A stretch of DNA of 16,414 bases. It comes from Flavobacteriales bacterium UBA7430 (lineage in GTDB: Bacteria; Bacteroidota; Bacteroidia; Flavobacteriales; UBA7430). The position numbers were made by a program, and so were the translations under genes. The notes beneath the pieces were generated by a model that saw only the letters and a list, made by a program, of their open reading frames with translations, had not been told where the DNA came from and did not search any database. Positions 1-7,079 of the stretch are shown one piece after another; the stretch's first letter is position 1; every line of letters starts with the position of its first letter. The stretch is from positions 1-16,414 of the forward strand of contig DLQO01000062.1 in assembly GCA_002478765.1 (NCBI GenBank). The letters are read 5' to 3'.

Positions 1-549
1 GTCTCCTCAACGCTATCCAAATTGGCCTCGGATGTTTGTTTGTACATGAGTCAGAACTTTAATTTTTTGGGTTTTCCAAAAGAACTTACCACAGGTTCGA
101 GTATCATGCCACACAAACAAAATCCGGATGTCTTTGAATTGTTGCGTGCGAAGAGCAACAAAGTTCAAAATTTACCCACAGAGATCATCACGATGACCAA
201 TAATCTTACCAGTGGCTACCATAGGGATTTTCAATTGTTGAAAGAAAACTACATGGAAGCCATTGACACTTTAAAAGACAATTTGGAGGTTGCAAGTTTT
301 ATGCTTCAGCACGTTATCGTGAATCAAGACTGCATTGACCATGCTATTTATGATTACATGTACAGCGTTGAAGAGGTTAATAAATTGGTGATGAGTGGCA
401 TGACCTTCCGAGATGCTTACAAGAAACTAGGAACTGAAATCTTCGCTGGTGATTTTAATCCCGATAAAAAGGTAAATCATTCTCATGAAGGCAGTATAGG
501 TAACCTCTGTTTGGTGGAAATTAAAAATAAATTTGAAGCGAACTTTTAA
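1..549 (+). CDS. argH: Argininosuccinate lyase, C-terminal part (5' end outside the window)
   Basis: Argininosuccinate lyase splits argininosuccinate into arginine and fumarate, the last step of arginine synthesis, in the cytoplasm as a homotetramer. The window starts inside the gene; the frame is open from base 1, so the TTG at 22 is not the start. About 182 residues are visible. The fumarase/aspartase superfamily signature GSSIMPHKQNP lies at about 94-126; this mobile loop carries the catalytic serine of the family. After it come the helical core (SGYHRDFQLLKE...) and a C-terminal domain with the usual 'Y..SVEEVN.LV..GM.FRDAYK..G' pattern of the lyase. The C-terminus looks complete, ending at the TAA at 547-549. 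The GSS loop alone would also fit adenylosuccinate lyase or fumarase, but the C-terminal region is that of ArgH. The next gene is 183 bases away and unrelated, so this is probably the end of its transcription unit. Confidence 0.93.
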   Translation, partial: VSSTLSKLASDVCLYMSQNFNFLGFPKELTTGSSIMPHKQNPDVFELLRAKSNKVQNLPTEIITMTNNLTSGYHRDFQLLKENYMEAIDTLKDNLEVASFMLQHVIVNQDCIDHAIYDYMYSVEEVNKLVMSGMTFRDAYKKLGTEIFAGDFNPDKKVNHSHEGSIGNLCLVEIKNKFEANF

Positions 550-621
550 CAAGTTATCGTCGCATCAAAACGTCCACAATTTATAGTTCCATTTACCGTT
601 TAGACTAAAAGGATCTTGGGG

Positions 622-650
622 TTCAACTTATCGTAGTTGAATTTGGTATT
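622..650 (+). terminator. Weak hairpin downstream of argH, possible terminator
   Basis: A perfect 7-bp stem, ttcaact (622-628) with agttgaa (635-641), closes a 6-base loop and is followed by tttgg and further T-rich sequence. It lies 73 bases after the argH stop. The stem is AT-rich and the T run is short, so termination here is only a suggestion. The rest of the 550-732 gap shows no open frame or RNA gene I can recognise. Confidence 0.3.
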
Positions 651-732
651 GTTTTTGTTCTTTAAGAGCTGTTTCTGAGTGCAGAAATGGTTTTTCTTAG
701 TTTCCTAATGCAATTTTTTAAGGTAAGGGTTC

Positions 733-3243
733 ATGAAGCATCTTCTTTATATTGTCACATTTTTATTGGTTCATAACTTTACCGTTATGGCTCAGAAGCA
801 TGCGGTGAATATAAAATCATTCAACAACAGATTTTGTGCTACGGATCTTATTCATGATGAAAAGATGCAAAATGATGTAGCTTACAGAATGCGTTACGAA
901 CAAAGCAGCGAAAGTAGAAGAAATGCGCAAGAAGATTTTTACAGATTAGCTTCTGGGGTTTATCAAGTACCAATTGTTGTTCATGTGATGCACAATGGCG
1001 AAGCTTTAGGAGTTGGGACCAATATCTCGGATACAGAGGTGCGAACGGGAGTTCGTTATTTAAATAATTTCTGGAGAAAAGTATCGGGATCTAAAGGTGA
1101 TGGCAACGGGGTGGATATGAAAATTGAATTTGTACTCGCGGTTCAAGACGAAAAAGGAAATTCCACCAACGGTATTGTTCGCAAAGATATGAGTGCTCAC
1201 AGCAACTATGTGAATCATGGTGTTGGAGATTTGGGCATGCCCGAGTATGAGCGTGATGCTAGCGTGAATTCCTTGAAAGAGTTCAGCATTTGGAATCCCA
1301 GTAAATATTACAATGTCTGGTTGGTTCACAAAATTGATAACAGCAATTGTCTTAGTGAAGAATTTATAGCAGGTTATGCATATTATGCCTCAGAGCACGG
1401 GAAACCTAATGACGGAGCTGTTGTTTTATCTTGTGCATACATAGATGAATCAGATGAGACCTGGGCTCATGAAATGGGTCATGCGTTCAATTTACCACAT
1501 ACTTTTGATGGTGACGACGATTCGAATAACGGTGTTTACCAATGTGGTGATGATGGGATAGAGGATACACCTATGCACATACGCAGCATGTTTATAGATG
1601 ATTTGTATAATGATTGTGACAATACAGATGTAAATCCATGTGATCCTAATTTTTATGCTCTAATGTCCCCCACCCATAAAGCCAATGGAACTCATCAAGA
1701 CCACATACACAACTACATGGATTATACCGGATGTGCGAATGAATTTACTTTCGGGCAAAGAGCTGTGGTAAAGTCTGCCTTATTGAATGAAAGGGCATCA
1801 TTTCTTACGATAAATGCGAACACAGCTTTGACGCCAACGACGATCGCATCCGTTGATTTTTCAGTTGAATCACCTTTAGCTTGCCTTGGAAGTTCAATCA
1901 CGTTTACCAACGAGTCAACCTCTACTCCCAACGCATACACAAACGAATCATTGGATGGGATTACATTTGATTGGACCTTTGATAATGGTGTAAACCCTCC
2001 GTATTACTCAATCGATCAAAATCCTAAAATCACCTTTGATTATACAGGGAATTACACGGTTACTCTAGCCGTTAAGAATGCTTACGGGACAGACAGCCTA
2101 ACCAAATCAAATTTCATAACAGTATCTGAACCTGTTCTAAGTACCTGTAATTCATCGAGTAGACATCACAGTGCAAGTTATGGTCTTGGTGTTGCAAATC
2201 TGAAGTTACACACCATTAATCATTCAACAAGTACATACATTCCCGAGAGTTCTATGCAAGACTTTACGTGTTCAAAAAACACGATTTTAACTCCCGGAGT
2301 AGATTATAACCTGAGCGCTACTTACAAGGCCGATTCCTACAACAAGCAGTTTTTGGAAGTCTGGATAGATTGGAATAACAACGGTGTTTTTGATCTTACA
2401 AATGATCAAGGCGTCAACGAACGGGTGTGGATAGATTCTATTGGTATTGGTTTATTAAAGACAGTTTCAACAACACTTACCTTACCCGGCAATTATCTTT
2501 CAAATCAATTGTTGCGCATGAGAGTGATTTCCAATTCGGGTATTGAGCCTCAGATCTGTGGCGAAGCATATGCGCAAAGAGCAGATGATTACGGCATTTT
2601 AATTCGAGATCTTGTTGAGGGCTGCACGGTAGTTGATGATTGTAATTTCAATCCAGCTGCAGAACTTTCGGATGCTTCTTGTGTTGGTATTCCTTCTGCG
2701 TGTGACTCATGTGAAGCGGGTGTGATAATAGCAGGTGGTTCCTTGACTGGAGCTTGTGATATTTGTTTGGAAGGATCTATTGTAGATCAGGATGACGATG
2801 ACGATGGTGTTTGTAATGCAGATGAAGTAGAAGCTTGTAAAGATTTAGCAGCTTGTAATTACGATGCCGGATTAACAACAGATGCGAATAACACCCTTTG
2901 TACTTACCCTACAGAAGATTATTTGGATTGTTTTGGAACATGTTTAAATGACCATGACGGCGATGAAATCTGCGATGAGGAAATTGGTATTCAAGAGTAC
3001 AATCATCTAAATCTCACCTTGTATCCAAACCCGGTGGAAGAAAAAGTATATTTGGTTGTTGATCGTTTGCAAGATTACATAGCGGTAGAGATCATCAATA
3101 TTATGGGAGAAGTTCTCATGGAGCTTGAATTGAGGAACCTTCAATCTGTAGAGGTACACGTAGGCCATTTATCAGATGGCATGTATTTGATAAAAGCAAG
3201 TAATGATAAAAATACGATTGTTTTACCATGGGTCAAACAATAA
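733..3243 (+). CDS. Secreted M43-type (pappalysin-like) metalloprotease with PKD, GEVED and T9SS sorting domains
   Basis: Predicted extracellular zinc protease of 836 residues. Residues 1-20 (MKHLLYIVTFLLVHNFTVMA) form a signal peptide, followed by a probable propeptide. The catalytic domain spans about 75-360: zinc site HEMGHAFNLPH at 246-256 (H246, H250, H256; catalytic E247), then CGDDGIEDTP, and a Met-turn NYMDYTG with M329, the arrangement of MEROPS family M43. A PKD-like domain follows (about 372-466), then a GEVED domain with the hallmark EVWIDWNNNGVFD (about 471-627). Next is an acidic Cys-rich stretch (about 631-750) with DQDDDDDGVCNADE and AACNYDAG modules, probably calcium-binding. 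The tail (about 757-836) is a T9SS sorting domain with LYPNPVEEK and the ending LPWVKQ. It therefore probably leaves through the Sec system and then T9SS, and ends up secreted or surface-bound. Substrate unknown; nutrient proteolysis is likely. The zinc motif has Asn253 where Gly is usual. Confidence 0.88.
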   Translation: MKHLLYIVTFLLVHNFTVMAQKHAVNIKSFNNRFCATDLIHDEKMQNDVAYRMRYEQSSESRRNAQEDFYRLASGVYQVPIVVHVMHNGEALGVGTNISDTEVRTGVRYLNNFWRKVSGSKGDGNGVDMKIEFVLAVQDEKGNSTNGIVRKDMSAHSNYVNHGVGDLGMPEYERDASVNSLKEFSIWNPSKYYNVWLVHKIDNSNCLSEEFIAGYAYYASEHGKPNDGAVVLSCAYIDESDETWAHEMGHAFNLPHTFDGDDDSNNGVYQCGDDGIEDTPMHIRSMFIDDLYNDCDNTDVNPCDPNFYALMSPTHKANGTHQDHIHNYMDYTGCANEFTFGQRAVVKSALLNERASFLTINANTALTPTTIASVDFSVESPLACLGSSITFTNESTSTPNAYTNESLDGITFDWTFDNGVNPPYYSIDQNPKITFDYTGNYTVTLAVKNAYGTDSLTKSNFITVSEPVLSTCNSSSRHHSASYGLGVANLKLHTINHSTSTYIPESSMQDFTCSKNTILTPGVDYNLSATYKADSYNKQFLEVWIDWNNNGVFDLTNDQGVNERVWIDSIGIGLLKTVSTTLTLPGNYLSNQLLRMRVISNSGIEPQICGEAYAQRADDYGILIRDLVEGCTVVDDCNFNPAAELSDASCVGIPSACDSCEAGVIIAGGSLTGACDICLEGSIVDQDDDDDGVCNADEVEACKDLAACNYDAGLTTDANNTLCTYPTEDYLDCFGTCLNDHDGDEICDEEIGIQEYNHLNLTLYPNPVEEKVYLVVDRLQDYIAVEIINIMGEVLMELELRNLQSVEVHVGHLSDGMYLIKASNDKNTIVLPWVKQ

Positions 3244-3360
3244 TTTAGCGTTTAAATCAGCTCTAAGATCCTTATTGTTAATCTAAAAAAGTTCATTTTG
3301 ATGTTAATCAAGCATCATTTTGTATCTTAGGGAGGAGACAATCCCATTTTATTAGTGATA

Positions 3361-3432
3361 AGCTTTATTAAAGCTCAAAATAATACCCGCCCCAACGTAT
3401 ATTAGAATTAGATGATGGCATCCATTGGATGC
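3361..3432 (+). repeat. Two 15-base palindromes in the leader of the second secreted gene
   Basis: Two odd-length perfect palindromes, each with 7-base arms around a single central base, lie 57 bases apart centre to centre: agctttattaaagct at 3361-3375 and gcatccattggatgc at 3418-3432. The second ends 30 bases before the ATG at 3462. Their sequences differ, so they are not copies of one operator. In RNA each could form a 6-bp hairpin with a 3-base loop. A weak promoter candidate lies upstream: TTTTG ending at 3300, 22 bases of spacing, and TATCTTAG at 3323-3330, one mismatch from TAnnTTTG. If it is real, both palindromes would be in the 5' leader. Confidence 0.45.
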
Positions 3433-3461
3433 TGATAAATATAAATTTTAATCAATTAATT

Positions 3462-4424
3462 ATGCGAAAATTATTTACATGTCTGGCCATTTCAATTGTT
3501 CAATTGTCTTTGGCCCAAACCTTTCAATTTAGATCGAGTAACATCAATTTTGAGCTCACGTTATCGTGTGATTATTCCCTAAACGAAGACAGTTCGATAA
3601 TCACCATAGAAACGGATGTCAACCGAGCTTTTTCTGAAAAATTAAGGATATTACCAGAACCCCATTTCGACCTTCCTTATCAGGATCGTGAGGTCAGGTT
3701 TTACACAGATTCATTGTTTGTGAAGTTCCTAGAATTACCTTCGTACATCAACTCTAGTATTGGCGATAGCGCGATGTTCTCCACGAATGATTGGGCGGAA
3801 ATGTATTTGTCAGGTAGACCAAGTCAAGTAACAGAACAAGACCTAAAGTATCAATTTGTATTGGTGACCTATGCCATGGCATCCGATAGTATCGGGAACT
3901 ACTATAAACTTCCGAAGATGTATATTACCATCCCGGACACTATGTTGCCTCAACTTCGATTAAAAGTTGTCGCCTGTACTGATCCTACGGCATGCAATTA
4001 TTATTCGGATACAACTCCAAATGACGATAAGAGTTCCTGTGTTTACCCAACAGATTTAGACGCCTGTGCATCTTGTTCGGGAGATACTGACGGTACCGGA
4101 ACGGTTGTAGACAACGATTCGGATGACGATGGTGTTTGTGATGCTGATGAATCGGTTGGAGTAGATGAACTTCGCGAATTTGAGTTGGACTTATATCCTA
4201 ATCCGTCTGACAATAAACTCTTCATACGTTCCAATGAGTTTCTAGAAAAACTGCAGGTTCAGGTTGTCAATGTTACAGGTAAAATTGAACGCAGATTGAA
4301 CCTGGTAAATATTCAAGATAATGAGCCTTACGAATTGGACTTGGAGAATTTATCACCGGGTCTATATATGATAAAGACTTCTTCAGAAACGAAAACAATA
4401 AGTTTACCCTGGGTAAAGTACTAG
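3462..4424 (+). CDS. Secreted protein of unknown function with Cys-rich acidic module and T9SS sorting domain
   Basis: 320 residues. I chose the ATG at 3462 because it gives a clean signal peptide (MRKLFTCLAISIVQLSLAQ); the in-frame ATG at 3429 would add 11 residues in front of it. Residues 20 to about 165 form a domain I do not recognise, rich in beta-type sequence and poor in Cys. After it come ACTDPTACNYYSD, a short Cys cluster, and the acidic DNDSDDDGVCDADES, which resembles thrombospondin type 3 calcium sites. The last 75 or so residues are a T9SS C-terminal sorting domain (LYPNPSDNK ... LSPGLYMIKTSS) ending in LPWVKY. The C-terminal half matches the tail of the upstream metalloprotease module by module, including the unusual LPWVK end, so the two genes probably share a duplicated or exchanged 3' part. 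No catalytic motif is visible; it may be a structural or binding protein at the cell surface. Confidence 0.82.
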   Translation: MRKLFTCLAISIVQLSLAQTFQFRSSNINFELTLSCDYSLNEDSSIITIETDVNRAFSEKLRILPEPHFDLPYQDREVRFYTDSLFVKFLELPSYINSSIGDSAMFSTNDWAEMYLSGRPSQVTEQDLKYQFVLVTYAMASDSIGNYYKLPKMYITIPDTMLPQLRLKVVACTDPTACNYYSDTTPNDDKSSCVYPTDLDACASCSGDTDGTGTVVDNDSDDDGVCDADESVGVDELREFELDLYPNPSDNKLFIRSNEFLEKLQVQVVNVTGKIERRLNLVNIQDNEPYELDLENLSPGLYMIKTSSETKTISLPWVKY

Positions 4425-4446
4425 TTAGCTTTTTTAGTACTTTTTG
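4415..4446 (+). terminator. Probable intrinsic terminator overlapping the stop codon of the second secreted gene
   Basis: A perfect 9-bp stem, aaagtacta (4415-4423) with tagtacttt (4435-4443), flanks an 11-base loop and runs into a short T tract at 4441-4445. The left arm contains the last codons and most of the TAG stop. The stem is AT-rich, so strength is uncertain, but the perfect pairing at the gene end favours a terminator. Confidence 0.5.
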
Positions 4447-4521
4447 AACTTGTCGTCAGAACATTAACGACAGCCCTTATTGTTCCTGTAAACCTGTGTG
4501 GATTTTAGAATCTCAAGTCTT

Positions 4522-4611
4522 TTAATTTTGTCTTGAAAAAAAGTTAATTTTGTCTTATCATTGTTTTTCGCCTTTTGGTGTTGAAACAAAAATTAGATAA
4601 GACAAAATTAA
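4522..4611 (+). promoter_or_regulatory. Three copies of TTAATTTTGTCTT before the alpha/beta hydrolase (two direct, one inverted)
   Basis: The 13-base sequence TTAATTTTGTCTT occurs at 4522-4534 and again at 4544-4556, exactly 22 bases apart (about two helical turns). It occurs a third time in inverse orientation at 4599-4611, ending on the A of the proposed ATG. Copies two and three extend to a perfect 16-base inverted repeat (4544-4559 with 4596-4611) around a 36-base spacer. Each copy contains TAATTTTG, which fits the Bacteroidota -7 consensus TAnnTTTG, but I find no TTG at the proper -33 distance. It could be a set of promoter elements, a repressor operator, or a large stem-loop in the leader that hides the start codon. 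Confidence 0.5.
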
Positions 4612-5390
4612 TGCTTCATTTCAGTACACATATTCTTGATGAAAAAAAGGAATGGGTAACCTTCATTCATGGTGCTGGTGGTAGCAGTTCCATTTGGTAT
4701 CAGCAACTGAGGGATTTTAAAAAGCATTACAACGTACTGCTTGTAGATCTGAGAGGTCACGGTAAGTCTAAAAGCCCCATCTACGAAAAGTTAAAATCGT
4801 ATACATTTGACGTAATAAGTGATGAAATTATTGAGGTTTTGGATCATTTAAAAATTCAGAAATCTCACTTTATTGGAATTTCCCTCGGAACCATAATCAT
4901 CAGGGAGATCGCAGAACGATACCCTGAGCGAAGTATCAGCATGATTATGGCTGGAGCTGTCATGAAGTTGAATTTTAGGGGTCAAATTTTGATGCGATTG
5001 GGTGTTCTTTTGAAATCGGTAATACCCTATTTGTTGCTTTACAGGTTTTTTGCTGTGATCATCATGCCAAGAAAAAAACACAGAGCCTCAAGGAATTTAT
5101 TTATCAATGAGGCTAAAAAGCTCTATCAGAAAGAGTTTAAGAGGTGGTTTACACTCGTTTCTGAAGTAAACCCTTTGTTGGCCTTGTTTCGAATAAAAGA
5201 TTCAGGGATACCCACACTCTACGTGATGGGGGAAGAAGATCATATGTTCCTGCCGTCCATCACCAAATTGGTTGAAAACCATTCTTCCTCCGCCTTGTAT
5301 GTCATTCCAAATTGTGGACATGTGGTCAATGTAGAACACCCCGTTGTTTTTAACAATCAGGTTTTAAGTTTTATAAAAAACATCCACTAG
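4611..5390 (+). CDS. Alpha/beta hydrolase fold protein
   Basis: Predicted cytoplasmic serine hydrolase of 259 residues if started at the ATG at 4611. All catalytic elements are present: oxyanion loop HGAGG (20-24), the strand and turn VDLRGHGKS (45-53), nucleophile elbow GISLGT with Ser91, acid GEEDH with Asp210, and base CGHVVN with His237. This is the layout of the alpha/beta hydrolase superfamily (Abhydrolase_1/6). The central cap (about 119-190) is basic and hydrophobic, with a possible membrane-touching stretch around 130-152. TTG at 4575 and GTG at 4578 are in-frame alternatives adding 11-12 residues (VLKQKLDKTKL), but fold homology begins near residue 4 of the ATG version, so I prefer ATG. 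The gene stands alone between the upstream secreted genes and a convergent neighbour only two bases away. Substrate cannot be told from sequence; esterase, lactonase or haloalkane-type activities are all possible. Confidence 0.85.
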   Translation: MLHFSTHILDEKKEWVTFIHGAGGSSSIWYQQLRDFKKHYNVLLVDLRGHGKSKSPIYEKLKSYTFDVISDEIIEVLDHLKIQKSHFIGISLGTIIIREIAERYPERSISMIMAGAVMKLNFRGQILMRLGVLLKSVIPYLLLYRFFAVIIMPRKKHRASRNLFINEAKKLYQKEFKRWFTLVSEVNPLLALFRIKDSGIPTLYVMGEEDHMFLPSITKLVENHSSSALYVIPNCGHVVNVEHPVVFNNQVLSFIKNIH

Positions 5391-5392
5391 AG

Positions 5393-6958
5393 TTATTCCC
5401 GAATCGGGGCAATTTCGAACTCTTTGTATTGGATGATTTGTACGGATTGGTTTCTTGAACCATCGCGTTTATTTCTTTTGTCATTGAAGTCGAAATTCAT
5501 ATTCAATAACTGCTCGGGCTCCAGGTACATGTCTGTTGAAATCCCCCCCTGATTTTTTAGCTGCGAGAGAAAGTAATACGTGATGTCAAACCCAGCAAAG
5601 GCAAACCTTTCGTTTGGAGTATTTCGCGTAGATTCTTCGAAATTTTCTACGAAGTACATCGTCAGCGAGTCCTGGTAAGATAAAAGACCACTGTTCGGAA
5701 GGTGTACTTTTAAATGGGTCATGTAGGTGTAGTCCAAGCCCTCAAAGTCATGCCATTCAGGCATGCCAAAGAGAACCAAAGAACGGTCTCTTGTAGCATT
5801 AAGTTTGGTGAGTAAATCCGTAACAAAGGCTTTGTCTGTAGATGGGATTAAAAACACATTGGTTGCTGCCATAGAATCTATTTCATGGTGGATAGAGTCG
5901 ATTACAGCCTCTTCTACGAGGATTTCTTTGTAATTGAACATTGTATCCAACTTGAGTGAAGAGAGCATCAGATTCGCGTAGTTTTGTTCTTCTTCATTGT
6001 TTCGCCTGACAATCGAGATGCATTCAGATCCATAATGCTCAGAAATGTATTCAGACAGATACGTTATTTGTCGTTTTTGAGAGGGAATCACTTGAAATGC
6101 ATGAGGTGTGTTTTCTAAAAGGGAATTTTTAGAGGATAGGGGAGCTACAATTGGCGTTCTTTTTCGTCGGAGTACATCCGCAGCTATTTTAAAATTTTTC
6201 GAGTAGAAAGGCCCTATAACAAGGTCCATATCGTTAAAAGCGGTCTTTGTAACAATATCAAAGGTCTCTTCAGGCTCATTTTTAGTGTCATAAACGTGAA
6301 TGTTAATACTCATCCCTGCCTTGTGGAGGCTATCTATTGCAATTTTAGCTCCCGAGTAAAAGTCAAGGGCATAATGAGTTTTCTTGTAAATTTCTGAATT
6401 CCCTTCGGGATTTTGATAGACTTCGATGGTGTCGTTTTTATCAAGATATAGGGGCAGGAGAAAGGCGATGTTGTAAGAATCTTTTTTCTTGAACTTAGAT
6501 CTTTTATTTTTCAATTTCTCAAAAAAATCGAACTGTCCTTCAACACGTTCTATTTTTTTTACTTCAGCAATTTCTTCCGTTTTGTGTACCGGTATTTTAA
6601 TCTGCTTTCCTGCTCTAAAACCTTCGGATAGTGATGGATTTAGCTGTAGAAGTTCCTTTGCTTTTATGCCGTATTTTGATTGTATGGAGTAAAAAGACTC
6701 TAAAGGTCTTACCTTGTGTAGTTTGTATTCTGTAGTGTCTGATGCTCCATTTACGGAAGGAATTGAAATCTGCATTCCTTCGTGCAGGCCTCTTTTGGCT
6801 TTTGGGTTTGCACGGACAAGATCTTGAATGCTTATGTTGTATTTTTTTGAGATGCTGTACAGCGTCTCTCTAACTTTCACATCGTGGTCCACCTGAGCAA
6901 ATAAAAAACTGCTCAGCATCATTGTAAACGTAAGTAAGATTAATTTAAGACAAGCCAT
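5393..6958 (-). CDS. Secreted LysM protein with type 1 periplasmic-binding-protein-like domain
   Basis: 521 residues. Residues 1-22 (MACLKLILLTFTMMLSSFLFAQ) are a signal peptide without a lipobox Cys. Two LysM domains follow (about 23-68 and 76-123), each with the 'V...ETLYSIS.KY.I...DL...NP....L..G..I.IP' pattern that binds peptidoglycan. After a Lys-rich linker (about 124-160), residues 160-505 resemble the type 1 periplasmic-binding fold of branched-chain amino acid receptors and LpoA-like proteins: NIAFLLPLYLD, YSGAKIAIDSL, DLVIGPFYSKN, PIVAPLSSKNS, and FAFAGFDITYYF. This combination recurs in Bacteroidota, usually annotated as PBP1 and LysM domain protein. No ABC transporter genes are adjacent, so a solute-uptake role is doubtful; a periplasmic role in cell-wall synthesis or sensing is more plausible, by analogy with LpoA only. 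Its 3' end lies two bases from the convergent hydrolase gene. Confidence 0.85.
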   Translation of the reverse strand: MACLKLILLTFTMMLSSFLFAQVDHDVKVRETLYSISKKYNISIQDLVRANPKAKRGLHEGMQISIPSVNGASDTTEYKLHKVRPLESFYSIQSKYGIKAKELLQLNPSLSEGFRAGKQIKIPVHKTEEIAEVKKIERVEGQFDFFEKLKNKRSKFKKKDSYNIAFLLPLYLDKNDTIEVYQNPEGNSEIYKKTHYALDFYSGAKIAIDSLHKAGMSINIHVYDTKNEPEETFDIVTKTAFNDMDLVIGPFYSKNFKIAADVLRRKRTPIVAPLSSKNSLLENTPHAFQVIPSQKRQITYLSEYISEHYGSECISIVRRNNEEEQNYANLMLSSLKLDTMFNYKEILVEEAVIDSIHHEIDSMAATNVFLIPSTDKAFVTDLLTKLNATRDRSLVLFGMPEWHDFEGLDYTYMTHLKVHLPNSGLLSYQDSLTMYFVENFEESTRNTPNERFAFAGFDITYYFLSQLKNQGGISTDMYLEPEQLLNMNFDFNDKRNKRDGSRNQSVQIIQYKEFEIAPIRE

Positions 6959-6975
6959 ATCAAAATATATACAGA

Positions 6976-7005
6976 CAAAAATAGGAAATTATTCATCAGG
7001 ATAAA
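6976..7005 (-). promoter_or_regulatory. Candidate promoter of the LysM/PBP-like gene
   Basis: On the minus strand a perfect Bacteroidota -7 box, TATTTTTG, occupies 6983-6976. A partial -33 element (TTT, 7005-7003) lies 19 bases upstream of it. Transcription would begin near 6970, about a dozen bases before the ATG at 6958. The -7 match is exact; the -33 match is poor (TTTA instead of TTTG). Confidence 0.4.
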
Positions 7006-7029
7006 GGCCTTGCAACGTTGAAAATAGGC

Positions 7030-7060
7030 AAAAAAAATACCGTCTCGATCGGACGGTATT
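7030..7060 (-). terminator. Intrinsic terminator of the small T9SS gene
   Basis: On the minus strand a 9-bp perfect stem (7060-7052 with 7044-7036) encloses a 7-base loop and is followed by a run of T residues (A7037-A7030 on the plus strand). It sits 20 bases after the stop codon of the gene at 7080-7808. This is the clearest intrinsic terminator in the window and separates that gene from the LysM gene downstream. Confidence 0.8.
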
Positions 7061-7079
7061 GTATGATTCGGTGTCTGAA

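Noticed and set aside
2791..2811. Tandem GAY codon run (DQDDDDDG) as a simple-sequence repeat
   Set aside because: It encodes an acidic calcium-site-like module seen again in the next gene, so it is explained by protein function.
4575..4610. TTG or GTG start for the hydrolase
   Set aside because: The added residues fall in the repeat region and show no fold homology; the ATG at 4611 is the better start, though this is not proven.
5397..5407. Short cccga/tcggg stem between the convergent hydrolase and LysM genes as a bidirectional terminator
   Set aside because: Five base pairs inside the coding end of the LysM gene with no T run on either strand.
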